Assembly (NCBI RefSeq): GCF_017491605.1
Contig: NZ_JAFGYY010000008.1
Location: 178,090-242,089, forward strand
Origin: Pseudomonas sp. 30_B
Lineage (GTDB): Bacteria > Pseudomonadota > Gammaproteobacteria > Pseudomonadales > Pseudomonadaceae
Length of the DNA: 64,000 bases
Direction: 5' to 3'
In this document: one piece after another, positions 1 to 10,010 of the stretch
Position numbering within the stretch: position 1 is the first letter of the stretch
How the letters are laid out: the number at the start of each line of letters is the position of its first letter
Position numbers and translations under genes: made by a program
Notes under the pieces: model-generated
The model's input: the letters and a program-made list of their open reading frames with translations, nothing else
Database searches by the model: none
Told to the model about the DNA's origin: nothing

Positions 1-398
1 ATCTGCGCGCCCGCCTCGATCACCGCATAAGGGCCGATACTGGCGCTGGGATCGACCTGGGCGCCTTCATCGACCACGGCAGTGGGATGAATACCGGCCG
101 GCGCCTTGGGCTTGCGGTCGAACTGATGCGAAAGGCCGGCATACGCCAGGTAGGGGTTGGCCACCACCAGCGCATTGCCGGCGAAACCTTCGGCATCGGC
201 CGCCGTCAGCAACACAGCGCCCGCCTTGCTCTCAGGCAGGAACTTGCGGTACTGCGGGTTGGCCAGGAAGCTCAGTTGGTCCGCGCCGGCTTCCTGAAGG
301 GTTGCCAGGCCGCGAATGACTTGAGTGGGATCACCACGCAGCTCAGCATCGAGCTGCGCAGCCAGTTCAGCGAGGGTAAAGGACAGCTCGGTCATCAT
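1..398 (-). CDS. lpxD: LpxD, UDP-3-O-acylglucosamine N-acyltransferase (partial, N-terminal part)
   Basis: Adds the second (N-linked) 3-hydroxyacyl chain to UDP-acylglucosamine in lipid A synthesis, in the cytoplasm. Only about 132 residues are in the window; the gene continues past the left edge. The visible part has the LpxD N-terminal domain ([16 protein letters not shown], then [15 protein letters not shown]) and reaches the first hexapeptide repeats ([19 protein letters not shown]). It begins MMTELSF. Its first ATG overlaps the skp stop codon as TGATG, so the two genes are translationally coupled, which is the usual bamA-skp-lpxD order. The second ATG, one codon later, is an equally possible start. 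Confidence 0.96.
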   Translation of the reverse strand, partial: MMTELSFTLAELAAQLDAELRGDPTQVIRGLATLQEAGADQLSFLANPQYRKFLPESKAGAVLLTAADAEGFAGNALVVANPYLAYAGLSHQFDRKPKAPAGIHPTAVVDEGAQVDPSASIGPYAVIEAGAQ

Positions 399-901
399 CA
401 GCGCAGCTGGTTCATGCGCTCGATGACTTGACGGGTGATGTCGTACTGCGGCTTCACGTCCACCACGGCACCACGCTCGACCACGAGGTCATAGCCACCT
501 TTCTTGATGGTTTCCTCGACGGCCTGGTCCAGCTTCGGCTTGAGCTTCTTGAGCATATCGCGGTCGGCGACGGCCTTGGCTTCGTTCAGCTCCTTGGACT
601 GGAACTGGAAGTCACGGGCCTTCTGCTTGAAGTCGTTCTCGGCCTTTTCACGCTCGGACTGGGACATCTTGCTGCCACCGCTGACCAGCTTGTCCTGCAG
701 CGCTTTGGCGTCGCTTTCCAGGGCCTTGAGCTTGTTCAGCTGGGGACCGAATTTCTTCTCCGCATCCACGGCGTACTGCTTGGCCGCGTCCGACTCGAGG
801 AGTGCCATCTGATAGTTGAGCACCGCGATCTTCATGTCGGCGAACGCAGGGCTCGCCATAAGGGCTGCGGTGATCAGTACGAACTGGGTCAACTTACGCA
901 C
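398..901 (-). CDS. skp: Skp/OmpH periplasmic chaperone
   Basis: Periplasmic holdase that carries unfolded outer-membrane proteins to the BAM complex; 167 aa. A signal peptide is visible (basic start, hydrophobic core ending ASPAFA, mature DMKIAVLN). A long charged alpha-helical coiled-coil stretch, residues about 45-125, forms the tentacle of the trimer. The start chosen is GTG at 901, because CAGGAG (913-908) lies six bases upstream. A longer reading from GTG 916 would put that ribosome site inside the gene. It lies just downstream of bamA and overlaps lpxD, so it is probably transcribed with both. Confidence 0.95.
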   Translation of the reverse strand: MRKLTQFVLITAALMASPAFADMKIAVLNYQMALLESDAAKQYAVDAEKKFGPQLNKLKALESDAKALQDKLVSGGSKMSQSEREKAENDFKQKARDFQFQSKELNEAKAVADRDMLKKLKPKLDQAVEETIKKGGYDLVVERGAVVDVKPQYDITRQVIERMNQLR

Positions 902-949
902 AATGCACTCCTGCACAAAGCATGGTTGTCTTTACAACGATACGGCCAA

Positions 950-3304
950 TTAGAAGGTCTGACCCAGGGAGAACTGGAAGACCTGGGTTTCGGCGTTGTC
1001 CGGCTTCTTGATCGGGGTCGCCAGGGCGAAACTCAGCGGGCCCAGCGCAGTGATCCAGGTCAGGCCCACACCGGCGGACATGGCCATGTCATTGAACTTG
1101 ACGCCATCGCAACCCTGGGTGGTGGAGGTCGGGCAGTCGGCATCGAACACGTTACCCACGTCCCAGAACACCACGCTGCGCAGCTGACGCTGATCCTTCA
1201 CGAACGGCAGCGGGAACAGGACTTCGGCGCCGCCGGTGATCAGGATGCTACCACCAAAGGCCTGCGGGTCCTGGTCCGGATCGTACTCGGTGCCCGGGTT
1301 GGTGCCCTTGCTCGGCGTACTGCGCGGGCCGAGGGTGCTGTCCTTGAAGCCACGCACCGAGTTGAAGCCACCCGCATAGTAGTTCTCGTAGAACGGCAGG
1401 CGGTCGGTGGAACCATAGCCATCACCGTAGCCGAGCTCGGTGTGGAAGCGCATGGTGTAGTTCTCGGTGAGCGGAGCGAAGATCTGGCCGCGGTAGTCGA
1501 GCTTGTAGAACGACAGGTCGCTACCCGGAACGGTGGATTCCAGCACCAGGCTCTGCGAGTGACCACGGTTGGCCAGCACGCCCTTGTTCAGGGTCGATTC
1601 GGACCAGCCGACGGACGCCTTGAAGTTGGTGAAGCTGTCGCCTTCCTGCTGGATGAAGTTGAAGATCTCGTCGACGGTGTAGATGCCGGTGTCGATCTCG
1701 TCCTTCTGCGCGGTCAGGCCGTAGGTCAGACGCGAGGTTTCGCTGATCGGGTAGCCGATGCTGACGCCGGCGCCATAGCTGTTGACGGAGTAGCTGGAAA
1801 CGTCGACATCCAGGTCGCTGTAGTCGGTCTTGCGGTAGAAGGCGTTGTAGCCCAGGCTCACGCCGTCGACGGTCCAGTAGGGGTCGACGAAGCCGAAGTT
1901 GTAACGGGTCTGGTAGTCGGACTTGGTCAGGCCGAGGCTGACCTTGTTACCGGTACCCAGGAAGTTGTTCTGGCTGATCGAGCCGCCGAGGATCAGGCCG
2001 GCGCTCTGGGCGAAGCCGATGCTCGCGGTGATGGAGCCGGACGGCTGCTCTTCCACGCTGTAGTTCACATCGACCTGGTCGTCGGTGCCGGGCACGGCCG
2101 GGGTCTCGACGTTGACTTCCTTGAAGTAGCCCAGGCGCTCCAGGCGCTGCTTGGACTGGTCGATCAGGTAGGTCGACGCCCAGCCGCCTTCCATCTGGCG
2201 CATTTCGCGACGGAGAACTTCGTCCTCGGTCTTGGTGTTGCCACGGAAGTTGATGCGGTTGACGTAGGCACGCTTGCCCGGATCGACCACGTAGGTGATC
2301 GCGACGGTCTTGTTCTCGTCGTTCGGCTCGGGAACGCCGTTGACGTTGGCGAAGGTATAACCCTCGTTACCCAGGCGGCGGGTGATCAGGTCGGAGGTGG
2401 TGGTCATCACCTTGCGCGAGAAGACCTGGCCTTTCTTCACCAGCAGCAGCTTCTTGATTTCGTCTTCCGGCACCTTCAGGTCACCGGAGAGCTTCACGTC
2501 GCTGACGGTGTACTTCTCGCCTTCGTTGACGTTGACGGTGATGTAGACGTGCTTCTTGTCCGGGGTGATGGAAACCTGGGTCGAGGCGATATCCATGTGG
2601 ATGTAGCCACGGTCCAGGTAGTAGGAACGCAGGCGCTCCAGGTCACCGGAGAGTTTTTCGCGGGAATACTTGTCGTCGTTCTTGAAGAAGGACAGCCAGT
2701 TGGTGGTCTTCAGCTCGAACAGGTCGGTCAGGTCTTCCTCGGAGAAGACGGTATTGCCCACCACGTTGACGTGGGCGATGGCCGCCACGGTGCCTTCGTT
2801 GATGGTGATCTTCAGGGCGACGCGGTTGCGCGGCTGCGGCACCACCTCGGTCTCGATCTCGGCGGAGTAGCGGCCCTGGGCCACGTACTGGCGCTGCAGT
2901 TCGTTGCGCACGCCTTCGAGGGTCGCGCGCTGGAAGATTTCGCCTTCGGCGAGGCCCGACTGCTTCAGGCCCTTCATCAGGTCTTCGGTGGTGATCGCCT
3001 TGTTGCCTTCGATCTCGATGCTGGAGATCGACGGACGCTCGACCACGTTGACGATCAGCACATTGCCGTCACGGCTGAGCTGGATGTCCTGGAAGAAACC
3101 GGTCTTGAACAGGGAACGAGTCGCCTCGACCAGGCGACGGTCGTCGATCTGCTCCCCCACGTTCAGCGGCAGTGCAGCGAACACGCTGCCGGCGGAAACG
3201 CGCTGCAGACCATTGACCCGGATGTCGGAGACGGTGAAGGACTCGGCGTGAACCTGGGCGATCATCAGCGCGGAAAGGGCCGCGGTTAGCAGAAAGCGTT
3301 TCAT
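950..3304 (-). CDS. bamA: BamA, outer-membrane protein assembly factor
   Basis: Central Omp85 subunit of the BAM complex, inserting beta-barrel proteins into the outer membrane; 784 aa, the usual length. A 20-residue signal peptide ends at VHA. Residues about 22-420 form the POTRA repeats, starting FTVSDIRVNGLQRVS. The C-terminal barrel carries the lid-lock motif VRGF (in GGFNSVRGFKDSTLGPRS) and ends in phenylalanine with a barrel signal (FQFSLGQTF). It lies between rseP and skp, as in other gammaproteobacteria. A hairpin in the rseP-bamA gap (3337-3359) may reduce read-through from upstream. Confidence 0.98.
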   Translation of the reverse strand: MKRFLLTAALSALMIAQVHAESFTVSDIRVNGLQRVSAGSVFAALPLNVGEQIDDRRLVEATRSLFKTGFFQDIQLSRDGNVLIVNVVERPSISSIEIEGNKAITTEDLMKGLKQSGLAEGEIFQRATLEGVRNELQRQYVAQGRYSAEIETEVVPQPRNRVALKITINEGTVAAIAHVNVVGNTVFSEEDLTDLFELKTTNWLSFFKNDDKYSREKLSGDLERLRSYYLDRGYIHMDIASTQVSITPDKKHVYITVNVNEGEKYTVSDVKLSGDLKVPEDEIKKLLLVKKGQVFSRKVMTTTSDLITRRLGNEGYTFANVNGVPEPNDENKTVAITYVVDPGKRAYVNRINFRGNTKTEDEVLRREMRQMEGGWASTYLIDQSKQRLERLGYFKEVNVETPAVPGTDDQVDVNYSVEEQPSGSITASIGFAQSAGLILGGSISQNNFLGTGNKVSLGLTKSDYQTRYNFGFVDPYWTVDGVSLGYNAFYRKTDYSDLDVDVSSYSVNSYGAGVSIGYPISETSRLTYGLTAQKDEIDTGIYTVDEIFNFIQQEGDSFTNFKASVGWSESTLNKGVLANRGHSQSLVLESTVPGSDLSFYKLDYRGQIFAPLTENYTMRFHTELGYGDGYGSTDRLPFYENYYAGGFNSVRGFKDSTLGPRSTPSKGTNPGTEYDPDQDPQAFGGSILITGGAEVLFPLPFVKDQRQLRSVVFWDVGNVFDADCPTSTTQGCDGVKFNDMAMSAGVGLTWITALGPLSFALATPIKKPDNAETQVFQFSLGQTF

Positions 3305-3336
3305 GGAGTCCTTTTATTCCAACTGACAAATAAAGA

Positions 3337-3359
3337 ATCTGCCGCAGGTGGCGGCAGAT
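3337..3359 (-). terminator. Hairpin between rseP and bamA (possible partial terminator)
   Basis: Perfect 9-bp inverted repeat (ATCTGCCGC, 5-base loop, GCGGCAGAT). On the minus strand it is followed by a T-rich run (TTCTTTATTTG). It follows the rseP stop and precedes bamA, so it would act as an intraoperon attenuator or mRNA-stability hairpin. No clean U-tract is present, so termination is not certain. Confidence 0.5.
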
Positions 3360-3376
3360 CCGGAATTCAATGGCGG

Positions 3377-4729
3377 TTACAGTCGACTCAGATCGTTGAC
3401 CAGGGCCAGCAACATCACCCCGACCACCAGGCTGATGCCAATTTGCATCCCCCACGCCTGGACCCGCTCCGACAGTGGGCGACCTCGCACCCACTCGACC
3501 ACGTAGAACAGCAGATGCCCGCCGTCGAGAACGGGAATCGGCAATAGGTTGAGAACCCCCAAACTGATGCTCAGATAGGCGAGGAAATGCAGAAAGTCCC
3601 CCACGCCCGACTGGGCTGAAGCGCCCGCCACTTTAGCAATGGTTATCGGCCCGCTCAAGTTTTTTACCGAGAGCTGTCCGAGCACCATTTTCTTTAGAGA
3701 ATCCAGAGTTAGCAGGCTCATCGACCAGGTTCGAGACAGTGCTTGCCCCACTGCGTCCACTGGTCCGTAGCTGATTTTGCGAAGCATGTCCGCCGGCCAT
3801 TGACCACCCGAGACACCCGCTCCCAGGTATCCGGTACGCGCCTTGCCCTCGCCTTTTACCGCCAGGGTCAACGCGATCTCCTGCCGCTGACCGTCACGCT
3901 CGACACCCAGCACGACACGCGCCTCGGGACGGGCGCGAACCTTGTCCACCACCTGCTGCCAATCGTCCACCGACTGCCCATCGACACTCAGCAGACGGTC
4001 GCCAACCTTGAGCCCGGCAGCCTTGGCCGGCCCCTTCTCGTCCAGCTCCGCCAGCACCGGCGCAATGGCCGGGCGCCAGGGCTGAATCCCCAACCCGGCG
4101 ATGGGGTCGGGATTATCGGCGTTCTTCAGCCAGGCATTGAGCTGCAACTGGTGCTCGACCGGCACGGAGGAGCCCGACTCGAGCACGGAGACGCTCAGCC
4201 CGCCGGTTTCACCAAGACGGCGCACCAGCTGCAGGTTGACGCCATTCCAGCCATCCACGGCCTTGCCATCGACCGCCACCACTTCCTGGCCCGCGGCCAG
4301 CCCGCCCATTGCCGCGGGGCTGTCAGCGACAACGGAGCCGATGATGGGCTTGATCTGCTGGCTGCCCAGCATGGCCAGAACCCAGAAGAACAGGATCGCC
4401 AGAAGGAAGTTCGCCACAGGCCCGGCGGCAACGATGGCGATACGCTGGAACACCGACTTGCGATTGAAGGCCTGGTCGAGCAGTTCCGGCGGGACATCGC
4501 CCTCGCGCTCATCGAGCATTTTCACGTAGCCGCCCAGCGGAATGGCCGCCACGACGAATTCTGTGCCCTGGCGATCATGCCAGCGCACCAGCGGGGTACC
4601 GAAGCCTACGGAAAAACGCAGCACTTTCACGCCGCAGCGGCGCGCCACCCAGAAGTGTCCGAACTCGTGGAAGGTCACCAGCACACCCAGTGCGACCACC
4701 AGCCCGACGATCATGTATAGGGCGCTCAT
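3377..4729 (-). CDS. rseP: RseP, site-2 intramembrane zinc metalloprotease
   Basis: Cleaves the membrane-bound anti-sigma factor (RseA/MucA type) to release the envelope-stress sigma factor, acting in the inner membrane; 450 aa. The zinc motif HEFGH is near residue 21 in the first membrane segment (VTFHEFGHFWVARRCG). Two PDZ domains fill the middle. The second catalytic motif, LLPIPVLDGGHLLF, is in the C-terminal membrane part. The start is ATG 4729, preceded by AGGAGG with good spacing; the longer open frame upstream reads into dxr and is ignored. It lies between dxr and bamA. Confidence 0.97.
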   Translation of the reverse strand: MSALYMIVGLVVALGVLVTFHEFGHFWVARRCGVKVLRFSVGFGTPLVRWHDRQGTEFVVAAIPLGGYVKMLDEREGDVPPELLDQAFNRKSVFQRIAIVAAGPVANFLLAILFFWVLAMLGSQQIKPIIGSVVADSPAAMGGLAAGQEVVAVDGKAVDGWNGVNLQLVRRLGETGGLSVSVLESGSSVPVEHQLQLNAWLKNADNPDPIAGLGIQPWRPAIAPVLAELDEKGPAKAAGLKVGDRLLSVDGQSVDDWQQVVDKVRARPEARVVLGVERDGQRQEIALTLAVKGEGKARTGYLGAGVSGGQWPADMLRKISYGPVDAVGQALSRTWSMSLLTLDSLKKMVLGQLSVKNLSGPITIAKVAGASAQSGVGDFLHFLAYLSISLGVLNLLPIPVLDGGHLLFYVVEWVRGRPLSERVQAWGMQIGISLVVGVMLLALVNDLSRL

Positions 4730-4745
4730 CGCTACCTCCTGGGCG

Positions 4746-5936
4746 TCAACGCCCGCGTTCCTGCAACCACGCCTGCGCGGCGTCGCGTGCGCGCCGGTCG
4801 GCGGCGAGCACCGCATCGAGGGATTCGACCGGGGTATGCGCCTGACGGTTCAGTACGTCTTCGATGATAACCGCGATCTCGGTGAAGCGGACGCGCCGCT
4901 CGAGGAAGGCCGCCACCGCGACTTCGTTGGCCGCATTGAGCATCGCCGGGACGCTGCCGCCGGCTTCGGCCGCTTGTCGGGCCAGGCGCAGGCAGGGAAA
5001 GCGCCGCTCATCCGGCGGGCAGAAGTCCAGCCGGGCAATGGCGAACAGGTCCAGCGGCGAGACGCCGGAGTCGATCCGCTGCGGCCAGGCCAGCGCGTGG
5101 GCGATGGGCGTACGCATATCCGGGTTGCCCAACTGCGCGAGCACCGAGCCATCCACATAGTCCACCAGGGAATGAATGACGCTCTGCGGATGAATCACCA
5201 CCTCGACCTTCGAGGGTGACGCATCGAACAGCCAGCAGGCCTCGATCAGCTCCAGTCCCTTGTTCATCATGCTGGCGGAATCGACGGAGATCTTCCGTCC
5301 CATCGACCAGTTGGGATGGGCGCAGGCCTGCTCGGGGGATACGTCCGACAGCACTTCCAGGGGCGTCTCGCGGAAAGGGCCGCCCGAGGCCGTCAGCAGA
5401 ATCCGACGCACCCCGACTTCGCCGAGACCGCGCGCGTAGTCCGTGGGCATGCACTGGAAAATCGCATTATGTTCGCTGTCGATCGGCAGCAGCACCGAAC
5501 CACTGGCGCGAACGGCGTCCATGAACAGCGCGCCGGACATTACCAGCGCTTCCTTGTTCGCCAGCAGCACCCGCTTGCCAGCCTCGACGGCAGCCAGCGT
5601 GGGCTTCAACCCGGCGGCACCGACAATGGCCGCCATGACGGCGTCCACCTCAGGATGGCCGGCGATCTCGCACAACCCGGCCTCTCCCACGAGCACCCGC
5701 GTTTCCAGCCCTGCTGCCAGCAACCCACCCTGCAGGTGCCGGGCCTGGTCAGCCTGCGGCACCACGGCAAAACGCGGACGATGCTGCAGACAGAGCGCCT
5801 CCAACTCGGCGAGCCGGGAGAAGCCACTCAGGGCGAAGACACGGTAACGATCCGGATGACGCGCGATGACATCGAGGGTACTGAGGCCGATCGACCCCGT
5901 AGCACCCAGCACACTGATCCACTGCGGGCTGCTCAC
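4746..5936 (-). CDS. dxr: 1-deoxy-D-xylulose 5-phosphate reductoisomerase
   Basis: Second step of the MEP isoprenoid pathway: converts DXP to 2-C-methylerythritol 4-phosphate with NADPH; 396 aa. The NADPH loop LGATGSIG is at residues 8-15. Catalytic and metal-binding segments follow: [21 protein letters not shown], and [16 protein letters not shown]. The start is GTG 5936, which overlaps the cdsA stop as GTGA. Coupling to cdsA and uppS puts isoprenoid supply beside undecaprenyl diphosphate synthesis and phospholipid precursor synthesis. Confidence 0.97.
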   Translation of the reverse strand: MSSPQWISVLGATGSIGLSTLDVIARHPDRYRVFALSGFSRLAELEALCLQHRPRFAVVPQADQARHLQGGLLAAGLETRVLVGEAGLCEIAGHPEVDAVMAAIVGAAGLKPTLAAVEAGKRVLLANKEALVMSGALFMDAVRASGSVLLPIDSEHNAIFQCMPTDYARGLGEVGVRRILLTASGGPFRETPLEVLSDVSPEQACAHPNWSMGRKISVDSASMMNKGLELIEACWLFDASPSKVEVVIHPQSVIHSLVDYVDGSVLAQLGNPDMRTPIAHALAWPQRIDSGVSPLDLFAIARLDFCPPDERRFPCLRLARQAAEAGGSVPAMLNAANEVAVAAFLERRVRFTEIAVIIEDVLNRQAHTPVESLDAVLAADRRARDAAQAWLQERGR

Positions 5937-6748
5937 GGCGTCCCCCAGCCCACGATCCACAGCAGCGCGGTGAACACCGGAATCGCCGCGGTCAGGCTAT
6001 CGATACGATCGAGTACACCACCGTGTCCCGGCAGCAGATTGCTGCTGTCCTTGAGACCCGACTGGCGCTTGAACATGCTCTCGGTCAGGTCGCCCACCAC
6101 CGACAGCGCCACCACGATGGCAGCGCACGGCAGCGCCAGCAGCAGTTCGCGCACCGTCCAGTCGCGGTATATCGCCACGCCGACGGTGATTGCCAGGCTT
6201 AGCGCCAAGCCGCCAAAGAAACCTTCCCAGCTCTTGCCCGGGCTGACCTTCGGCGCCAGCTTGCGCTTGCCGAAAGCCTTGCCGGAGAAATAGGCGCCAA
6301 CGTCGGCCGCCCACACCAGCACCATCACGGCGACGATCAGCCAATTGGCCAGCGGCCACTGCTTGAGCAGCACCAGCCCCTGCCAGGCCGGCGCCAGGAT
6401 CAGCAAGCCGATCAGCAGGCGGCGCCAGCGGCCACCCCAGCTCGACGCGCTGTCCGGATAGGTCAGCACCATGACAGTCGCCAGCAGCCACCAGAGCAGC
6501 GCCAGCACCAGCACCGCTCCAGCCAGTTGCGGCAGCCAGGAGAGGATGAACATCAGCGCGGCCACCACGGCGGCATAGCCGATTCGGGCGGACTGTTCGT
6601 TGTAACCAGCCAGACGCGCCCATTCCCAGGCGCCGACACTGACCACCAAACCGATGAACAGCGAGAATGCCGCGCCATCGAGGAGGAAGAAACCACCCAG
6701 CGCGATCGGCAACAGGATCAGCGCCGTGATGATTCGTTGTTTCAACAT
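5933..6748 (-). CDS. cdsA: Phosphatidate cytidylyltransferase (CDP-diglyceride synthase)
   Basis: Makes CDP-diacylglycerol from phosphatidic acid and CTP in the inner membrane, the branch point for all phospholipids; 271 aa, the family length. Several hydrophobic membrane segments are visible. The family signature is near the C terminus ([19 protein letters not shown] followed by VLDRID), with the conserved KD and HGG..DR residues. The start ATG 6748 overlaps the uppS stop by seven bases. The long upstream extension of the frame overlaps uppS and is not used. Confidence 0.96.
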   Translation of the reverse strand: MLKQRIITALILLPIALGGFFLLDGAAFSLFIGLVVSVGAWEWARLAGYNEQSARIGYAAVVAALMFILSWLPQLAGAVLVLALLWWLLATVMVLTYPDSASSWGGRWRRLLIGLLILAPAWQGLVLLKQWPLANWLIVAVMVLVWAADVGAYFSGKAFGKRKLAPKVSPGKSWEGFFGGLALSLAITVGVAIYRDWTVRELLLALPCAAIVVALSVVGDLTESMFKRQSGLKDSSNLLPGHGGVLDRIDSLTAAIPVFTALLWIVGWGTP

Positions 6749-7497
6749 GTCGGGGGAGCCTCGGCCTCGACCTGCTCGCTGGTCTTGCCGAAGCGACGCT
6801 GGCGAGAGGCGTAGTCGACCAGCGCGGCCTTCATGGCATCGTGCTTGAAGTCGGGCCAGTAGAGATCGGAGAAATACAGCTCGGCATACGCCAGCTGCCA
6901 GAGAAGGAAGTTGCTGATGCGATGCTCGCCGCCGGTCCGGATGCACAGGTCGGGCATCGGCTGGTCGCCCGTGGAAAGACACCCCTGGATCAACTCCGGG
7001 GTGATTTCGTCCGGCGCCAGGTGACCGGCCTGCACTTCGCGGGCGAGGCGCTGGGCAGCCTGGGTGATATCCCACTGACCGCCATAGTTGGCCGCCACCT
7101 GCAGCAACATGGTGGCGCCATTGGCCGTCAGGCTTTCCGCCTCGCGCATTGCCGCTTGCAGCTCGGGAGCGAAACGGCTGCGATCACCGATGATACGCAG
7201 GCGGATGCCATTGGCGCTGAGCTTGCGCACCTCACGGCGCAGCGCCATGAGGAACAGCTCCATCAGCGCCCCGACCTCGTCGGCCGGGCGCTGCCAGTTC
7301 TCGCTGGAGAAGGCGAACAGGGTCAGCACTTCGACCCCCGCCTCGGCGCAGGTCTTGATCACCGCGCGGACGGCATCCACACCCGCTTTATGCCCGGCGA
7401 CACCGGGCATCAGGCGTTTTTTCGCCCAGCGGTTGTTTCCGTCCATGATGATTGCCACATGCCGCGGCACGGGCGTCACCTGCTTGGTCTTTTCCAT
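6742..7497 (-). CDS. uppS: Undecaprenyl diphosphate synthase (cis-prenyltransferase)
   Basis: Condenses eight isopentenyl diphosphates onto farnesyl diphosphate to make the C55 carrier for peptidoglycan and O-antigen; 251 aa. Motifs: IIMDGNNRWAKKR near residue 15 (catalytic Asp in MDGN), TLFAFSSENWQRP, and the C-terminal IRTGGEHRISNFLLWQ with YWPDF. It lies 16 bases after frr and overlaps cdsA. Confidence 0.97.
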   Translation of the reverse strand: MEKTKQVTPVPRHVAIIMDGNNRWAKKRLMPGVAGHKAGVDAVRAVIKTCAEAGVEVLTLFAFSSENWQRPADEVGALMELFLMALRREVRKLSANGIRLRIIGDRSRFAPELQAAMREAESLTANGATMLLQVAANYGGQWDITQAAQRLAREVQAGHLAPDEITPELIQGCLSTGDQPMPDLCIRTGGEHRISNFLLWQLAYAELYFSDLYWPDFKHDAMKAALVDYASRQRRFGKTSEQVEAEAPPTC

Positions 7498-7513
7498 GAC
7501 AAGAGCCCGGCCG

Positions 7514-8071
7514 TCAGACGGCCATCAGATCCGATTCCTTGGCCTCGAGGGCCTTTTCGATCTCGGCGACGAACTTGTCGGTGATCTTCTGGATATCGTC
7601 ACCCGCGCGACGCTCGTCGTCCTCGCTGATTTCCTTCTCTTTCTGCAGGTCCTTGAGCTGGGCCAGGGCATCGCGGCGAATGTTGCGCACGGATACGCGA
7701 GCCTGCTCCGCTTCGGCGCGAGCCTGCTTGGTGAAGCCCTTGCGGGTTTCCTCGGTCAGAGCCGGCATCGGAACGCGGATGGTGGTGCCGGCGGTCGCCG
7801 GATTCAGCCCCAGGTCGGAGGTCATGATGGCCTTCTCGACCGCCTGGATCATGCTCTTGTCGAACACGCTCAGGGCCAGGGTGCGGGAGTCTTCCACGGT
7901 GATGTTGGCGACCTGACGCAGCGGGGTGTCGGAACCATAGTAGGACACCATGACGCTATCCAGGATGCTCGGGTGAGCACGGCCGGTACGAATCTTGGCG
8001 AAGGCATGACCCAGGGCTTCCAGGGTTTTGCCCATGCGATCCTGAGCTTCCTTCTTGATCTCGTTGATCAT
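7514..8071 (-). CDS. frr: Ribosome recycling factor
   Basis: Splits the post-termination ribosome together with EF-G; 185 aa, exactly the usual size. Starts [20 protein letters not shown]; the conserved [13 protein letters not shown] and the long coiled-coil helices ([18 protein letters not shown]) are visible. pyrH ends at 8073, one base before the frr start codon begins at 8071, so the two are almost contiguous and surely cotranscribed. Confidence 0.97.
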   Translation of the reverse strand: MINEIKKEAQDRMGKTLEALGHAFAKIRTGRAHPSILDSVMVSYYGSDTPLRQVANITVEDSRTLALSVFDKSMIQAVEKAIMTSDLGLNPATAGTTIRVPMPALTEETRKGFTKQARAEAEQARVSVRNIRRDALAQLKDLQKEKEISEDDERRAGDDIQKITDKFVAEIEKALEAKESDLMAV

Positions 8072-8072
8072 C

Positions 8073-8810
8073 TCAATCCTCCTCGATCAGGGTGCCTTCA
8101 GCACCACCTACAACAATATTCAGCAGCGCACCGGGCTTGTTCATGTTGAACACGCGCAGCGGCATTTTCTGGTCCCGGCACAGGCAGATGGCGGTCAGGT
8201 CCATCACACCCAGCTTGCGATCGAGCACTTCATCGTACGTCAGGCGTTCGAATTTCTCGGCATTCGGGTCCTTGAACGGGTCGGCAGTGTACACGCCGTC
8301 CACCTTGGTCGCCTTCAGCACTACGTCAGCATCTATTTCAATGGCGCGCAGACAGGCAGCAGAGTCAGTGGTGAAGAACGGGTTGCCGGTACCGGCGGAG
8401 AAGATCACGACCTCGCCGCTGTTCAGGTGGCGCATGGCCTTGCGGCGGTCGTAATGATCGGTGACGCCGACCATGGAAATGGCCGACATGACGATGGCGG
8501 TGATGTTGGAACGCTCCAGCGCATCGCGCATGGCCAGGCCGTTCATCACGGTGGCCAGCATGCCCATGTGGTCACCGGTGACGCGGTCCATGCCGGCAGC
8601 GGACAGCGCCGCGCCACGGAACAGGTTGCCACCGCCGATGACCAGGCCGACCTGGACACCGATACCCACGAGCTGGCCGATTTCCAGGGCCATCCGATCG
8701 AGCACCTTGGGGTCGATACCGAATTCCTCGGACCCCATCAGGGCTTCGCCGCTCAGTTTTAGAAGAATGCGTTTATAGCGAGGTTGACGAGCGCTCAGCT
8801 GCTGAGCCAT
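8073..8810 (-). CDS. pyrH: UMP kinase
   Basis: Phosphorylates UMP to UDP in pyrimidine nucleotide synthesis; hexameric amino-acid-kinase-fold enzyme, 245 aa. Motifs: [13 protein letters not shown] near residue 13, [28 protein letters not shown], and [19 protein letters not shown]. The start is ATG 8810 ([14 protein letters not shown]), matching Pseudomonas homologs; the frame extends upstream without support. It lies between tsf and frr. Confidence 0.96.
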   Translation of the reverse strand: MAQQLSARQPRYKRILLKLSGEALMGSEEFGIDPKVLDRMALEIGQLVGIGVQVGLVIGGGNLFRGAALSAAGMDRVTGDHMGMLATVMNGLAMRDALERSNITAIVMSAISMVGVTDHYDRRKAMRHLNSGEVVIFSAGTGNPFFTTDSAACLRAIEIDADVVLKATKVDGVYTADPFKDPNAEKFERLTYDEVLDRKLGVMDLTAICLCRDQKMPLRVFNMNKPGALLNIVVGGAEGTLIEED

Positions 8811-8956
8811 GACCTGTTTCTCCTGCGGCGATTGAATGCTTGGCGCCCAAGGCGCCTTGGTTTGGAAGCATGGACCCGCCACGCTTACGGCGCCGTTAAC
8901 CCGCCGTGCGGGCCTGCGCCGTGGAAACCGCCCCATTTGGCTTCCCCAGTTTGGCA

Positions 8957-8988
8957 AAGAGGCCGCGCGCGTTAGCGGGCAGCCTCTT
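8957..8988 (-). terminator. Candidate terminator after tsf
   Basis: Inverted repeat AAGAGGC ... GCCTCTT with partly complementary G+C-rich inner arms, followed on the minus strand by TTTGCC. It lies in the 205-base tsf-pyrH gap and would end or attenuate the rpsB-tsf transcript. The T-run is short. Confidence 0.55.
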
Positions 8989-9015
8989 GCGGGGCGACAG
9001 TCGTGAGACCGTCTA

Positions 9016-9885
9016 TTACTGCTTGGAAGCGGCTACTTGAGCAGCAACCTCGGCAGCGAAGTCAGCTTCGACTTTCTCGATGCCTTCGCCTACTTCATAA
9101 CGGATGAAGGAAACGATTTCAGCGCCGGCTTTCTTGGCCAGGTCACCGACCTTGACTTCCGGATCCTTGACGAACGCTTGCTCGACCAGGCTGGCCTCGG
9201 CCAGGAACTTCGAGATACGGCCTTTGACCATGTTCTCGACGATATTCTCCGGCTTGCCGGCGATCTTGTCGGCGTTCAGAGCCAGGAAGATTTCCTTCTC
9301 TTTGGCAACGGCTTCTTCGGAAACCTGCGACGGATCCAGGAACTGCGGGTTGCTGGCAGCGATGTGCATGGCGATGTCGCGAGCCAGGTCAGCGTTGCCG
9401 CCCTTCAGGGTGACCAGAACGCCGATGCGGTGGCCGTGCAGGTATGCGCCAACCACGTCACCTTCGGCGCGAGCCAGACGACGGATGTTGACGTTTTCGC
9501 CACACTTGGCAACCAGGGCTTCACGGGCCGGCTCTTGTTCCGCGATCAGCGGAGCGGCGTCGGTCAGCTTCTGGGCAACAGCCTTGTCCAGGCTGGCAGC
9601 CACGAAGGCCTTGAAGTCGTCCTGCAGGGCCAGGAAGTCGGTCTGCGAGTTGACTTCGATGATGGTGGCGGCCTTGGCGTCGTCAGCCACTTTAACGGCG
9701 ATGGAGCCTTCGGCGGCGATGTTGCCAGCCTTCTTGGCAGCCTTGATGGCGCCGGAGGCGCGCATGTCGTCGATGGCCTTCTCGATATCGCCTTCGGCGG
9801 CTACCAGGGCCTTCTTGCACTCCATCATGCCCTGGCCGGTACGCTCACGCAGTTCCTTGACCAGTGCTGCAGTAATTTCTGCCAT
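9016..9885 (-). CDS. tsf: Elongation factor Ts
   Basis: Nucleotide exchange factor for EF-Tu; 289 aa, the standard length. Signature 1 is at residues about 11-27 ([16 protein letters not shown]) and signature 2 around residue 80 ([15 protein letters not shown]). The start is ATG 9885 ([12 protein letters not shown]) with upstream AGAGGA. It follows rpsB, separated by an attenuator-like hairpin. Confidence 0.98.
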   Translation of the reverse strand: MAEITAALVKELRERTGQGMMECKKALVAAEGDIEKAIDDMRASGAIKAAKKAGNIAAEGSIAVKVADDAKAATIIEVNSQTDFLALQDDFKAFVAASLDKAVAQKLTDAAPLIAEQEPAREALVAKCGENVNIRRLARAEGDVVGAYLHGHRIGVLVTLKGGNADLARDIAMHIAASNPQFLDPSQVSEEAVAKEKEIFLALNADKIAGKPENIVENMVKGRISKFLAEASLVEQAFVKDPEVKVGDLAKKAGAEIVSFIRYEVGEGIEKVEADFAAEVAAQVAASKQ

Positions 9886-9956
9886 TTCGAAATCCTCTTG
9901 AGTTGCTCTCAAAACCAGATCGCCCGGATGCCCGGGCGGAATCTACAGGGTGGCAA

Positions 9957-9977
9957 AAAGGGGGCCTAGCCCCCTTT
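9957..9977 (-). terminator. Attenuator/terminator hairpin between rpsB and tsf
   Basis: Perfect stem AAAGGGGGC, loop CTA, GCCCCCTTT, continuing on the minus strand into TTTTTGCC. Structures like this between rpsB and tsf are known to lower tsf expression relative to rpsB in other gammaproteobacteria. A second, weaker stem (CGCCCGG...CCGGGCG, 9921-9938) lies between it and tsf. Confidence 0.75.
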
Positions 9978-10010
9978 CCGCGCACCGCAGGACGTCTGGA
10001 CGTCCTGGAA

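Noticed and set aside
428..3289. 953-aa plus-strand open frame
   Set aside because: It is the antisense of bamA and skp; the codon pattern and protein families are clear on the minus strand, and long antisense frames are common in G+C-rich DNA.
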